64,000 nt of DNA from Macrosoma leucophasiata (GCA_036365455.1 JAWQUS010000010.1:20942501-21006500); one strand, 5' to 3'; shown: positions 10,810 to 21,659, numbered from the stretch's first letter. Numbers and translations: made by a program. The notes: a model not told the origin generated them from the letters alone.

Positions 10810-11090
10810 GTATGTACCCGGACGAAGTCGTAGGCGAAGCTAGTATAAAAGTAGCCTAAGTTACTCCTTATTACATCAGCTATCTGCCAGTGAAAGTCCC
10901 GTCAAAATCGGTCCAGCCGTTCCCAAGATTAGCCCCGCCAAACAGACAGACAAAAATTGTAAAAAATGTTGTTTTGGTATATGTACCGTGTATACATACA
11001 TATGCGTTTAGTAAAAAGGGGTTACTTTTATATTACAATCAGACACTCCAATTTTATTTATTTGTATTATTGTATAGATGCATTCATTAT
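10810..11090 (-). mobile_element. Helitron-type non-autonomous element, diverged
   Basis: The block CCCGGACGAAGTCGTAGGCG, AAGCTAGTATAAAAGTAGCC and an ACAGACAGAC tract recurs at 35190-35440 in the same order. The GCGAAGCTAGT motif resembles Helitron 3' ends elsewhere in the window, while the body fits the minus-strand order of the copy at 39799-39999. Confidence 0.5.
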
Positions 11091-11559
11091 TTCAGTAGTT
11101 ACCTTATCTTATTTTCGATGCATTCATTATTTCAGTAGACATAAAATATAAGTATTGTCCCCTCTCAATTAAGTCAAGGCTGTCAGCATTCGGAACTAAA
11201 AAAAGGACTAAACAATGCCCCATTGTAACCCGTCTGCACTCACACTTGCATAACTTGTGTATGCACACTAGTGCGTATGTACACCACACATGCATATTTC
11301 GTTGGACGTCTAGCAGAGATATTATAGAGCTCCGTATCCGTTTGAAACTATTGGATATACCTACGATTTTTAGGCTTCCGTACTTAAATGGCAAAAAACG
11401 GAACCCTTATAAATTCTTCATCACATCCGTCAATTTTTATTTTTTTTTATTCATCATTTTTTCGAGCCACTAGAGCCCATATCAAATACAATAAACACAC
11501 AAAATATAAAAATACACTCAACTACTTTTCTCCGAAATTATTAAGACTACTCACTTGAA

Positions 11560-11685
11560 ACTCCACCAGCGGGAGAATTTTCTTCTACTGGAAGATAATT
11601 CTTCCACGAGTGCAGTTTGTCAACCGTACAAAGGCGGTCTAACCATTGCAATAGGGCGGTAGTAAGTGCAATTAGGCAAGATGGT
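11560..11685 (+). mobile_element. RTE-like retroposon fragment
   Basis: GATAATTCTTCCACGAGTGC and GTCAACCGTACAAAGGCGGT are the reverse complement, with divergence, of segments in the 1169-1561 and 1844-2225 blocks. Confidence 0.5.
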
Positions 11686-12083
11686 CATCAGTGCACGATA
11701 GTACTGAACACTACCATTTAGCGACAAGTAGATAAGATAACTTAACTGCCTCGGTAGCCTAGTAGTAGCAGGCCACTACTACTACGCTGAGGTACTGGGT
11801 TCGATTCCCGGGTAGGGGGTCATCAGAGATAATCTCTGGTTCTATTGGGATATATAAGTTTGGTAATGTGCCCGGACATGTCGACAGGCTCGCCATCTGT
11901 TACATGGGCCAAACCGTAACCGGCGCATCGTGGGTGTTTGCATGTATGCCTGAATGCATGCATTTACCTCTGCCTACTCCTTCGGGGATTACAGGCGTGA
12001 AGTTACGTTTTTTTTAAAGATAAGATAACGCGGTAGTGGCTACGTCCTCGAGCTCCGTCACTGGAACTCTACCACCAGTAAAA
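11685..12083 (-). mobile_element. S1 SINE split by an S2 insertion
   Basis: The two parts are 11685-11729 (GATAGTACTGAACACTACC) and 12018-12083 (ending CTCTACCACCAGT). The break coincides with a 12-bp duplication, AGATAAGATAAC, at 11730-11741 and 12018-12029. Confidence 0.8.
11742..12017 (+). mobile_element. S2 SINE, full length, with target duplication
   Basis: The tRNA-derived head has an A-box-like TAGCCTAGTAGTAGCAGG and a B-box GGTTCGATTCC (11792-11802). The body follows (TCTCTGGTTCTATTGGG, GTAATGTGCCCGGACATG) and the end is GGATTACAGGCGTGAAG with TTACGTTTTTTTT. The perfect 12-bp duplication on both sides proves LINE-style insertion into S1. It lacks about 30 bp of mid-body found in other copies. 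Confidence 0.9.
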
Positions 12084-12523
12084 TTATGTGGTTATTTAAA
12101 TATTATTCATATCCAGGTCTCAAAATTCATATCCCTAACCCGATCTCGCTCCGAAATACAGTCAGAGAATGCCGTCTATCCAAAATCAATTAAATATAGC
12201 TTTTATTACAACCGCGTAAGGTGCACATGTGGTTGAGCGGCCAGTACCCTCATAGTACTAACGAGCCAATATTCTGATGTCCGCCGTCTACGTACTTATA
12301 TATACTCACTACATACAAGTACATGAAGAGAAGCCTTTGAATTGAGGTAATTCAATAGAACAAGCTATTACATTTTTATGATACTCGCAATTTTCAAGAA
12401 ATCTGCTCGACCATTGAAGGTTTCCAATTTTTAAACGATATTAAAATGGAATGAGTTTTTTAAAGGTTTTTTTATAATAACGGGCATATTTTTATTGTAT
12501 CTTTATGCAAGGAAGATGGCTTT

Positions 12524-12804
12524 ACTGGTGGTCGAGCTCTAGTGACGGAGCTCGCGGGCGTAGGCATCAACGCATTACCTAATATACTTGCCGCTAAATA
12601 GTAATTCAGCACTATCGTGTTCCGGTTAGGTGGTAATGTACGGCCTTGTAATTTCCGGCACAAGTGCATAACACCTTAGGCCTCAGGAGTGGTAACGCGT
12701 CTGCATTTTGACCTTGGTATTTGTGTGGCTGTTTAAAGGCTGCAGTCATCACTTAACATCAACGTGAACTGTATGCTGGTTTAACACTTCCATTACATAA
12801 AAAA
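12524..12804 (+). mobile_element. S1 SINE, full length
   Basis: It runs from ACTGGTGGTCGAGCTC to TTACATAAAAAA. It faces the next S1 copy tail to tail with only about 13 bp between them. Confidence 0.88.
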
Positions 12805-12817
12805 TGGAAAACTAGCG

Positions 12818-13057
12818 ATCAGCTCACATTGATGTTAAGTGATGACTGCAGCCTATAGACATCTACACAAAGACCAGAGGTCAAAATGCTGATGCGTTGT
12901 CTTGCGATAGTCATTATGAGGCCATACATTACCAATAATATAACATAACCTAACTTAACCGGAACACGATAGTGCTGAACCCTACCATTTAGCAGATAAA
13001 TTAGGTAATGCGGTGGTGCCTACGCCTTCGAGCTCCTGCACTGGAATTCTACCAACT
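12818..13057 (-). mobile_element. S1 SINE, diverged
   Basis: It starts GCTCACATTGATGTTAAG and ends near CTGGAATTCTACCA. The middle is replaced by an ATAACATAACCTAACTTAACC stretch that is not telomeric repeat. Confidence 0.75.
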
Positions 13058-13144
13058 CTACTTATTATTGTCAACTGGCTGAAACGATGATTATGATGTT
13101 TTTAGAAATTTAAGTGCTGTGGCGCCATTCTAAAAAAAACTATT

Positions 13145-13224
13145 AAATGTTTCTTTCTAAATGAACACTGACTCATTAATATGTTAAAAATAAACGTCTT
13201 TTAATTCATTCGAAAGAAACATTT
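13145..13224. repeat. short inverted repeat, 20-bp arms
   Basis: AAATGTTTCTTTC (13145-13157) with flanking AAATGAA pairs with TTCATTCGAAAGAAACATTT (13205-13224), with one indel. No element family is assigned. Confidence 0.6.
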
Positions 13225-13710
13225 ACAACCATCCTAATATAACTGAGGAAACTTTAGCGTGTTTAACCGAAATAGTTTTACATAAGTCGCGCTAATCCCG
13301 CAATCCCGGTATCAGGTGCCGGGATTTGCGGTATCCCGCGGAACGAAGCGACGAGCAACAAGTGAATCGAAGTGACTTTTGAACCCGACACTAATAAGAT
13401 ACCAGTGACAAACCCGGGGGAGACACCGATTAGAGCTGCGCCACGGGATTGGGGTCGAGGCAGCTCGATAAACGTCCTTACGACTATAGATTGATTTCAA
13501 TTCAATAGAATCGTTGTTTTTTGAACACCACTCAGACGATAATTGTTAGATGTAACTTTTTAAGGGTATTTTCAAAGTTTGATAGGATTGTTGAGAGCAA
13601 ACATTTTTCTGAGTTGTTTATATTCAGACATCTTAGAGGTTTATTGACGAAGCCAATATTTGCAAGTTAAAATGTCGCGCTTAGCGTATCATTTCCAGTT
13701 ATATGATTGA

Positions 13711-13881
13711 CTAGCTGTTGCCCGCGGCTTCGCCCGCGTTGAAATTTTTCCTGAATTTTCTGCTATAAACCTCACGGAGCCCGAGACCTTTCCAACGAAT
13801 GCAAAATTGTGGAAATCGGTTCGTGCGTTCTGGAGTTAAAGCGTCAGGAAGGAAAACCCGACTTATTTTTACATTATATGA
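13711..13881 (-). mobile_element. non-autonomous Helitron
   Basis: On the minus strand it starts TCATATAATGTAAAAATAAG and ends GGGCAACAGCTAG (CTAG at 13711-13714) next to a T/A target. It shares body (CCTTCCTGACGC, GGAAAGGTCTCGGGCTCCG) with the copies at 32406 and 44201. Confidence 0.8.
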
Positions 13882-13955
13882 TTGGTGATTGATAATACAA
13901 ACAAAAATGATGCTCATTTACTTCATGACTTTCAACAAGTCACTGGTTCAAGTTT

Positions 13956-14237
13956 ACTGGTGGTAGAGCTCCAGTGACGGAGCTTGCAGGCACACCACCG
14001 CATTACCTAATATACTTGCCGCTAAATAGTAGTGTACAGCACTATCGTGTTCCGGTCAGATGCTAATGTACGGCCCTGTAATTTCCGGCACAGAAGCTTA
14101 ACACCTTAAGCCTCAGGAGTGGCAATACATCTGCATTTTGACCTCTGATCATTGTGTGGGTGTCTATAAGCTGCAGTCATCACTTAACATCAATGTGAAC
14201 TGCATGCCTGTTTGCCACTTTTATTACATTAAAAAAA
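13956..14237 (+). mobile_element. S1 SINE, full length
   Basis: It runs from ACTGGTGGTAGAGCTCC to TTACATTAAAAAAAC. A deletion removes a few bases of the GCGGGCGTAGGCACC part. Confidence 0.88.
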
Positions 14238-14369
14238 CTTACACAGCTCGAATAAAAAGTACAAAAGCTGTAATTAACAATCAATGGTTAATTAAAGCTT
14301 TTGCAGAAAACTATTATCATAAACATTTGGCGCAGGAACTTTTTAATGTAATGAATATGGTAATTAAAG

Positions 14370-14478
14370 AAACTCGCCAATGCGCATGCCAAGCATGGCG
14401 ATTATGGCATGTCACCCTCATGGGGAGGCCTTGGTCCAGCAGTGGATCTCTTTCGGCTGAAATGATGATAACGATGAA
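14370..14478 (+). mobile_element. RTE-like LINE 3' end
   Basis: CATGGGGAGGCCTTGGTCC, AGCAGTGGATCTCTTTCGGC and TGAAATGATGATAACGATGA form the classic (ATG)n-tailed 3' end. The 5' part is missing. Confidence 0.75.
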
Positions 14479-14482
14479 TGTT

Positions 14483-14649
14483 TTAAACAAACATGCAGTT
14501 GATGGTAAGTAATGACTGCAGCCTACAGATGGCTCAACGCATCTGCATTTTGATCTCTAGTTTTTGTGTAGATGTCTATAGGCTGCAGTCTTCAGTTAAA
14601 ATCCATGTGAACTGCATGCCTGTTTGCCACGCTCGTTACCTAAAAAAAA
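14483..14649. mobile_element. two S1 3' halves joined in opposite orientation
   Basis: 14483-14528 is a minus-strand tail segment (ACAAACATGCAGTTGATGG). 14530-14649 is a plus-strand 3' half ending CGTTACCTAAAAAAAATCG. The two meet inside the S1 sequence. Confidence 0.65.
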
Positions 14650-14739
14650 TCGTACTTACAAAGTCACTCGGTAGTCTATTAATTACCAGTATAAAAACAA
14701 TAGTATACTTACAATGTCTGGATATACAATACCACTAAT

Positions 14740-15716
14740 TACATGTTCTATTTCCATAGAATCTGATACTAAAATTATACTGTTGATATCGTCTCCGGTC
14801 ATCAATGCAATACAGCTAGGTTTTTAAAATCAATCAAATAAATGCCTTGTACAATGTATCGAAGCATTGGTACCTACCTACGTTTTAAATAAAATTGTAG
14901 GTACAATGCATATTATTATGTAAAATAAGCAATATTTGATTAGTAAAATATGATAATGGGACACTGAATTGCAATCAAGATATTCAGCATGAATTCAAAA
15001 ACATTTAGTTTTTTTTTGAAGTAGGTAAATTTTCCATTTTTTTAAAGTAAAAGTTTTTCAAAAAATTCCTACAAACTTTTCGTATAAATACTTACTTAGT
15101 TGGTTTCTATCTGCTTTTTTACTGACTGTTAACTGTCCACCTATTTCTGAGGAACCAATCCTAAAAATCACATTCTTATATGTTGGAAACAACAATACAA
15201 ATACAAAGCGGATTTTCTCGCGTATGCAAAAAACTCCCAAACTTCTTCTAATACCCGACATTTCGGTCGCTTTCCAGCTACCGTGGTCACGGGCAGACTA
15301 TTATAACATTGTATATAACATTACATACGACGCAAGATAAATATTTCCCAAAATCATCTAAACCGACGCGCAACCATTTAACTTGTCCCTCGCCCGGTCC
15401 AGTCGTGAACTATGGCATACCCGTGACATGTGTCGTGATGTCACAGGCCGTGAAAGAATCCACGCAACAAGTGGCAAGCCATAAATCTCACGGCACGCGA
15501 TAACGCTACGTTTGCCAGCAAAATATCGTATTTATTTCAACGCCCGGCAACGGTTTCAGCAATTTTTGGCGAATTTAATAAACTCGCAGTTGGTTTTCAC
15601 AAGGGTGAAAGGGTTTTTGAATCTTTTTGACTGATTTTCTAGATAACACCGTGATATCGCTGTTTAAAATGCGTCATTCAATATTGTTGTGCGAATATGT
15701 AATAAGGTATTGTCAA
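14740..15716. other. unassigned sequence
   Basis: A CATTTCGGTCGC...ACCGTGGTCACGGGCAGAC segment (15258-15297) resembles a dispersed lepidopteran repeat I cannot name. The 64-codon ORF at 15309-15503 lacks coding features. The rest is AT-rich. Confidence 0.35.
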
Positions 15717-15925
15717 TAATATAATAATGGCAACTCTTGATACGTCCCACTGCTGGGCTTGAGTCTCTCCCCTTCTTGGGAGGAGGCCTAGAGCTACTCC
15801 ACCACGCTGCTCCAATGCGGGTTGGTGGTGATAAGGATTTAGTGGCCAACCCGCAGTCGGATGTTTTCAAACCCCCCATAAGGCCTCCGACGATCGATAG
15901 CAACCGGGGCCGACGGCTTAGTGTT
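15717..15925 (-). mobile_element. P retroposon, 5'-truncated, ATT-tailed
   Basis: On the minus strand it ends CCCAGCAGTGGGACGTATCA, then a short ATT run. It matches 23318-23678. The segment CCGTCGGCCCCGGTTGCTAT is the 5'-most part seen. Confidence 0.75.
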
Positions 15926-16679
15926 CTTATCACTTTACACGCCATTTCCAATAAAAAGATAAAAAAAAAAATTGCAAACAAAAAGGAAACAATAGGAAAA
16001 TACTTTAAATGTAACACCATCCATCACACAAATATTAAATTTAATAGAATTAAAATAAAGATGTAAATAAAAATAACTACACCGTTGCCGCGTTGTATCG
16101 TCGAAGGTAATAAAATATACATAATGTATTACCGCCTCATGTATAATTCATGGCTTGTCAATTTTCAGAAACTTCCACGGTGACATTTACATGTTATCTA
16201 GTTCAAGAAAAAACTTATGTTTAATTTAAATATGGGATAACTATGTATTATTTCAAACAGAAGTTTGTTAGGGAAATCAGATACACGCTGTTGATTTAAG
16301 ACGTAAGTTGAAATTAATGTTATCATGTCTCACAGTTTCTTTGTTATTTAAGAAAGGCGTGTTATCAAAGTCGTGTTTTATATTGAGATCTAATAATATT
16401 GTGTTAGCGTATGTTTAAATAAAAATAGTAAGTTATTCTCTCTATGTTTTTCGGGTACATGCCTCGAAAATTAAGAATATCTCATTCGAAACTTGAATAA
16501 AAAATACGTTCGAAATAAGTCAAAAAGAGATTGGAAACAATAATAAAAAAGAGTGTGGTCAATGAAATAAAATCATTTTTATGTTACATTTAATTCAAGC
16601 ATGTATTATTTTTATTATCTTTTTACATAATGCTTTAACACGGTAACATGATTAAAATTGGGGTTCAATATGGGGTTCT
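15926..16679. other. unassigned AT-rich sequence
   Basis: No gene, RNA or repeat is recognised. Confidence 0.5.
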
Positions 16680-16833
16680 TCAAAAATGGCGTCAAAAGAG
16701 TCCTTCAGGGCTGGCACCGCGTTGGCAACTCCCCTGGTGTTGCAAATGTTCATAGGCGACGGTGACCACTTTCCATCAGGTAGCCCGTTTGCTTGTCTGT
16801 CAATCATCAGACATAAAAAAAAAAAAAAAAAAA
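16680..16833 (+). mobile_element. non-LTR element 3' end with poly(A)
   Basis: The segments GGCACCGCGTTGGCAACTCC, GGCGACGGTGACCACTTTCC and ATCAGGTAGCCCGTTTGC, then CATCAGACATAAAAAA, are the well-known 3' end of a lepidopteran LINE group. Its last 60 bases parallel the end of S1 (compare GTCATCACTTAACATCAATG and CATGCTTGTTTGCC). Confidence 0.75.
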
Positions 16834-16989
16834 TTCACGTAGTTACCTAACGATTAATCAATAGGAAAATAACCTACCACAAAATAATTACTCTTCACTC
16901 AACCTACTTAAGTCCCAGCGTTACCCATATAATGCAAATTAGTACCAGCGTTATCTATGATATAAGAAAAAAATTAAACTATTTTTATA

Positions 16990-17155
16990 ATATTTTTCGC
17001 AATGCTAGCTTTTTTTTGAAGGAAAGATTTGTCAAATCAGATGTGGTTTTCGATAGCTCAGTTGGAAGAGCGGCTGGACTAGATTCCCAGTGGTCGCGAG
17101 TTCGAGTCTCGCCTGAAGTCAATGATTTCTTTCCATTTTTTTTAAATTATAAAAT
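16990..17155 (+). mobile_element. T-element, subfamily a, degraded
   Basis: The tRNA-like cassette at 17047-17119 keeps GCTCAGTTGGAAGAGC and a perfect T-arm (GCGAG TTCGAGT CTCGC), but its 5' acceptor half has decayed (TTTTCGA against CTGAAGT). The right arm TTTCTTTCCATTTTTTTTAAA is present. The left arm is hard to see. Confidence 0.55.
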
Positions 17156-17712
17156 AACTCTTTTGTAATGATGAAGTATTGTAAAAAAGTTCGGCCCGTT
17201 TCAAACATTTTGCACATAACTTCCATGTCTCGTGTTGCAAATGTCCACATGAACAATTCGTCTGATTTATCCCTTCCACGTGCCCAATAAATATTGGATA
17301 TATGCGGGTATACGTAAGAGGCTTAACAGACGACTTTTAATATATCGCGGATTACACGGCGAGCGCTCTAAAATCTGTTTTATAGCCAGATTATACTTCC
17401 GTAGAGCTTAAAACGTACCTTGGCTTCCAGGTTTATTTCATTGTTTTTTTTTTCTAAATAAACTTTCTCGAACAAAATTGAAGCAGAAACTAATTACATT
17501 TTATACAAAATGTAAATACTTATATTAAATTATGTAGAAACTTCTACACAAAGAAACATGTTTTTTGTCACTAAAGATTGGAGATACAGTTCACATATTA
17601 GACACCGACGCATAGGCCATAAATATTTCTAAAAACAAACAAACGTCAATTTTATTGAGTCGTGAGGCTTTTAGCTTTTCAAGCATTGAAATTTTCATAA
17701 AACATCATCATA
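17156..17712. other. unassigned AT-rich sequence
   Basis: Nothing recognised. Confidence 0.5.
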
Positions 17713-17872
17713 TGTGTTATAAAGTAAAGACCCCCATTTTTCTCTATGTGTATGTATGCGCTAATCTCGTAAAGTTGTAAACGGATTCTGTTCCCGTGTG
17801 AAATGAAAGAGGGTTTTCTGAGGAAGGATCTATAATAAATGGTACCCGTGCGAAGTCAGGCCGGGTAGCTAG
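17713..17872 (+). mobile_element. Helitron-type element, start uncertain
   Basis: It ends GGCCGGGTAGCTAG followed by T (CTAG at 17869-17872), preceded by GTGCGAAGTCAGG, as in lepidopteran Helitron 3' ends. The 5' limit is a guess. Confidence 0.55.
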
Positions 17873-18365
17873 TAAGTAATATGGCGAAAATGCCACCACC
17901 TTCACTCCCAAATTCTAGCCAACAGCTCTTGTAGCACGAGTGAGAATTTTAGACTGAAATGTGATCACCATGTTACTACAGTGTACAAATAAAATTCTGA
18001 GAGCACACACCCCGCTTTCTATAAGAATTGTGGTTTTACTGGAAACCAACATGTGACTACCGATCACAAGTGGGTGAGCTGTAGCAAATCCAATTAATTT
18101 ATGCACCAGTGAACTCGCGGATCTGTCCGTTGCTGGTTGATTAGTGTGTTATTGTTCCCTATTAATACCAATATAAATAAATGTTTGAAAATAGTAACGT
18201 ATACAAAGTGAAAAATAATGAAAAACTAAATCTTAGCAGTATATTGTTGCCATAATAAGCGATTGTAAGAGTTAAAATTTAAGAGAAAATCGAACTCAAA
18301 GTTTTGCTCAAAAGTTTTGAATGTGTATAATGTATCACAATACTACATGTATTTTTCCACTTTGT

Positions 18366-18525
18366 AATGGTAGAGTTTCAATGCCGGAGCTCGAGAGCGG
18401 CGGTTACCAACACCTAACCTAATACTTTCTACCCCCAAATGTTAGTTTTCAGCACTAACGTAACCCGCATTTTACAGTAATGTCTGATGGGGCCACGATT
18501 TCTTCTAAGGCCTCACGAATTGGCC
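18366..18525 (+). mobile_element. S1 SINE, highly diverged
   Basis: AATGGTAGAGTTTCAATGCC through TTCTAAGGCCTCACGAATTGG follows the S1 order with many changes. Confidence 0.5.
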
Positions 18526-18637
18526 TCATTTACGAATAATGAAAAATCTAAATATTACTTATCCGCCGACTCTGGGATCTAATTCATGGCTCCAGCTTAG
18601 TAGTACTACTACCGTTACACTATTAAGTCAGTTATTT

Positions 18638-18888
18638 AGAAATTAAAGATAAAACGGAAAGAAAAATTTCGACCAGGTATCGAACCTGCGACCTCAGAAT
18701 AACAAGTCCAGCCGCTTTACTACTAAGCTATCAAAATCCCACACCGATGCGTCAAATTTTTAAAATTTTTGTTTAGAAATTAAAGAAAAAACGAAAAGAA
18801 AGATTTAGGAAAAACGAAAAGAAAAAATACAAATTTCTCTTTAATTTCTAAAGTTCACTCGCATGTGATTTTGCGCAAATAAATAGTT
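18638..18888 (-). mobile_element. T-element, subfamily b, degraded
   Basis: The arms are A/G-rich (TTAGAAATTAAAG and TTTAATTTCTAAAG) around a minus-strand tRNA-like cassette at about 18670-18735 (GTATCGAACCTGCGACC). The right end TCACTCGCATGTGATTTTGC matches the other subfamily b copies. The A/G-rich arm motif is repeated in a second stretch at 18775-18830. Confidence 0.55.
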
Positions 18889-19325
18889 TATGTCAGTTAT
18901 TTGCCAGATTTTAGGTGTAAGATATACGTCCAATAATATGTCCATTGGGAACAACATAGCTACGTGTACCTACAAAGTCATCAGTGTATGTTGTGGGTGG
19001 AGAAATCTCACCAATACTTCACTTATCGATATAGTGTATGATACTACAGTATTACCAACATACCAGCACAACGAAAGAGCTTACTTTGTACATGTAAAAG
19101 GATTAAATAACACCACGCCCGTCCCTCGTATGCAGATAATTAAGTTATTAAATTATGAACTGAAACTTGCACTCGCAATTAATTACTCCAATCTCTTTAC
19201 TTACGGGTTTTAGCAACAGCAAAGGTTCATTCAAAAACGTCGTTTTGTAGATTGAATGCCGGCTCTGTAGTCGACGATTGAATGTGTTTTTGGAATCTGC
19301 CTTGATTGGACATGAGTCTTTATAA

Positions 19326-19790
19326 CTAGCGGCCCACCCGGCTTCGCACGAGCACATTGTTACCTACATTGCTACCACTTAACTTATACGGTATCAATCT
19401 ATAGCAGTGATTCCCAAAGTGGTCTATATCGACCCCTGGGGGTCTATGACAAACTGAAAGGGGTCGGCGTCGGTGAAAAAAAAATTTGGGGTCCATGAAA
19501 TGAAAATGGGGGTCCACGATAATGGATCTCAACACATACACTGATAGTACCAATTTACTTACATCATACCAGTGATTCCCAAAGTGGTCCATGGGAGACT
19601 CGATCGGGGTCTACGTAGGCGTGAATAAAAATTGGAAATATGAATGGAAAAATTGGAATGTGATATAAATGTAGCGAGGACGGGGGTCCACAGAAACCAG
19701 AAAAAATTGTAAAGGGTCTACAAGAAAAAATAGTTTGGGAACCTCTGATCTATAGGGTTGCGAACGCGGTTATTTAAACCGTCATACTAA
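19326..19790 (-). mobile_element. Helitron 3' end carrying a hAT insertion
   Basis: On the minus strand GTGCGAAGCCGGGTGGGCCG ends in CTAG (19326-19329). The presumed body is broken by the hAT element. Where the Helitron ends upstream is unknown. Confidence 0.45.
19405..19747. mobile_element. non-autonomous hAT-type DNA transposon with 8-bp target duplication
   Basis: The ends are CAGTGATTCCCAAAGTGG and its imperfect complement AGTTTGGGAACCTCTG. They are flanked by the perfect 8-bp direct repeat ATCTATAG at 19397-19404 and 19748-19755, which is the hAT signature. A second copy of the left end lies inside at 19571 (CAGTGATTCCCAAAGTGG), so the element has an internal duplication or a nested partner. 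No transposase frame is present. Confidence 0.85.
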
Positions 19791-19825
19791 GAACCCCGAA
19801 AACCCTTAGGGGTCCTCCTAAAATC

Positions 19826-19906
19826 CTCAAAAAAAAAAGGGGACCGAACCCGGACCCTCGAATTAAGCAGTCATCACACACTGCTGGACTAACTGAGTCA
19901 TAAAAC
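19826..19906 (-). mobile_element. tRNA-derived SINE head (S3-related)
   Basis: GGGACCGAACCCGGACCCTC and ACTGCTGGACTAACTGAGTC correspond in reverse to the S3 B-box and A-box region. The body is absent and a run of A lies next to it. Confidence 0.55.
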
Positions 19907-20026
19907 ATTAGAATCAGAATCAGAAACTCATTTATTCACGTCAAAAACAAGCAATTTAAATTAAAGTGAATAACAATTGATATACATGTCAAATAATAAA
20001 AAAAATATATGTATAGTCAAGAATAT

Positions 20027-20135
20027 CATCATCATCATCATCATATCAGCCATAGGACGTCCACTGATGAACATAGGCCTCCCCCAATGACCTCCATGCC
20101 GACCGATCGGAAGCGACTTGCATCCAGCGGGATCC
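20027..20135 (-). mobile_element. RTE-like LINE 3' end
   Basis: (ATC)n, then ATCAGCCATAGGACGTCCAC, then GGCCTCCCCCAATGACCTCC, is the reverse of a typical (ATG)n-tailed RTE 3' end. Confidence 0.85.
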
Positions 20136-20640
20136 AAGAATATTACTAAGATAAAACTAAATATAATACATTAATGTAAAAAGTATATCAGTAGAATGTC
20201 TCATTTCACCTTTACAAACTGATAACAAAGATTAAAAAGAAAAGAAAAAGAATCTTTCTTTATGCCCATCAATATGACCATAGGTTTCACTTACCATCAT
20301 TGTAAAATCCATTACTATCATCTGATAAACATTACTTAAAGTAACGAATATTTCACAATACTGGTAATAAATACGCAAGATTCTTAGTTTTCAGGGCTCC
20401 TAACTTTTCCGGGTGAACGGCAAATTTAATTTTCAGTGGAAATTGCTATCCTGGGGCAGAGCGATGCTGCAATAAATTGAATTTAATCGATAAAACTTCT
20501 ATAAATACATTTTGTTAGTGGAAATGTATAATAAAACGTTGGTTTACTACCTAAGTGATTTTTATGTAACCTCTTTTATGGTTTCAAGTGGTTTTGAACG
20601 CATGGAACTTGAATAGTATATACACTTAATCCACGGTCAC
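20136..20640. other. unassigned AT-rich sequence
   Basis: Nothing recognised. Confidence 0.5.
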
Positions 20641-20700
20641 ATAGTGATGGCAAAATTGGACACGAAAGACGAAAAGCTGTTTTCGTTTTTCGAAGTCATC

Positions 20701-20810
20701 GTCATAATTTCAGCGGGAAGATGTCCACAGCTGGACAAAATGCTCCCGTACACTGCCACAACGTACGGTCCTGAGCCACCCTCATCCAGCGATTGCATGA
20801 AACTAAACAA
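20701..20810 (-). mobile_element. RTE-like LINE 3' fragment, diverged
   Basis: TTTCAGCGGGAAGATGTCC and ACAGCTGGACAAAATGC match the region next to the (ATG)n tail in reverse. Confidence 0.5.
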
Positions 20811-20902
20811 CGATCAGCACCATCATTTTCCGATGCTTCCATTATGTGCGGTCTTGTAAGTCTTGTAACAGAGACAATTTTAGGTCTCAGGAGAGTCAAT
20901 GT

Positions 20903-21187
20903 ACTTTTTTTTATGTATTGAATGTGGCAAACAAGCATGCAGTTCGCATTTATGTTAAGTGATGACTGCAGCCTATAGACACCTACACAAATACCAAGGT
21001 CAAAATGCAGATGCGTTACCACTCCTGAGGCCAAAGGTGTTATGCCCCTGTGCCGGAAATTCCAGGGCCGTACATTACCACCTGACCGGAACACGATAGT
21101 GCTGAACACTACCATTTAACGGCAAGTATATGGTAATGCGGTTGTGCCTACGCCCGCGAGCTCCGCCACTGGAGCTCTACCACAAGT
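20903..21187 (-). mobile_element. S1 SINE, full length
   Basis: It runs from a T-run to GGAGCTCTACCACAAGT. It lies in opposite orientation to the S1 at 21366, 5' end facing 5' end. Confidence 0.88.
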
Positions 21188-21221
21188 AAAATTGTACTTG
21201 TAATAAAAGCTTTAGATTTGA

Positions 21222-21320
21222 TGACATCACGTTAGCCAAAAGACGTCCACTGCTGGACAAAGGCCTTGCCCAAAGCTGCTCACATCAGGGTCATTATGGC
21301 AAAATGCTAAATGTCTTGAC
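21222..21320 (-). mobile_element. RTE-like LINE 3' fragment
   Basis: AGCCAAAAGACGTCCACTGC and TGGACAAAGGCCTTGCCC match the family tail. The ATC repeat is lost. Confidence 0.65.
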
Positions 21321-21365
21321 TTGACTAACGGATTGGCGTTCGCAGTAGCGGTAGTAGTTTTTTTC

Positions 21366-21649
21366 TGTTGGTAGAGCTCTAGTGACGAAGCTCGCGAGCG
21401 TAGGCACCACCGCATTACCTAATATACTTGCCCCTAGATAGTAGTGTTCAGCACTATCGTGTTCCGGTCAGGTGGTAATATACGGCCCTGTAATTTCCGG
21501 CACAGAGGCATAACACCTTAGACCTCAGGAGTGGTAACGCATCTGCATTTTGACCTTGGTCTTTGTGTGGGTGTCTATAAGCTGCAGTCAACACTTAACA
21601 TCAATGTGAACTGCAGGCTTGTTTGCCACATCCATTACATAAAAAAAAA
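21366..21649 (+). mobile_element. S1 SINE, near full length
   Basis: It starts TTGGTAGAGCTCTAGTGACG and ends TTACATAAAAAAAAAG. Confidence 0.88.
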
Positions 21650-21659
21650 GTTTTATTGT

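Noticed and set aside
12940..12962. telomere-like CCTAA repeats
   Set aside because: The stretch reads ATAACATAACCTAACTTAACC, which is not a regular TTAGG array.
15258..15503. coding exon at 15309-15503
   Set aside because: The neighbouring CATTTCGGTCGC...CCGTGGTCACGGGCAGAC looks like a dispersed repeat, and the frame has no splice signals or conserved motif.
15664..16066. overlapping 118- and 109-codon ORFs on both strands
   Set aside because: They lie over the P retroposon and continue into AT-rich sequence; no domain.
20702..21115. 137-codon minus-strand ORF
   Set aside because: Most of it is a translation of the S1 copy at 20903-21187; peptides such as CVGVYRLQSSLNIN recur wherever S1 occurs.
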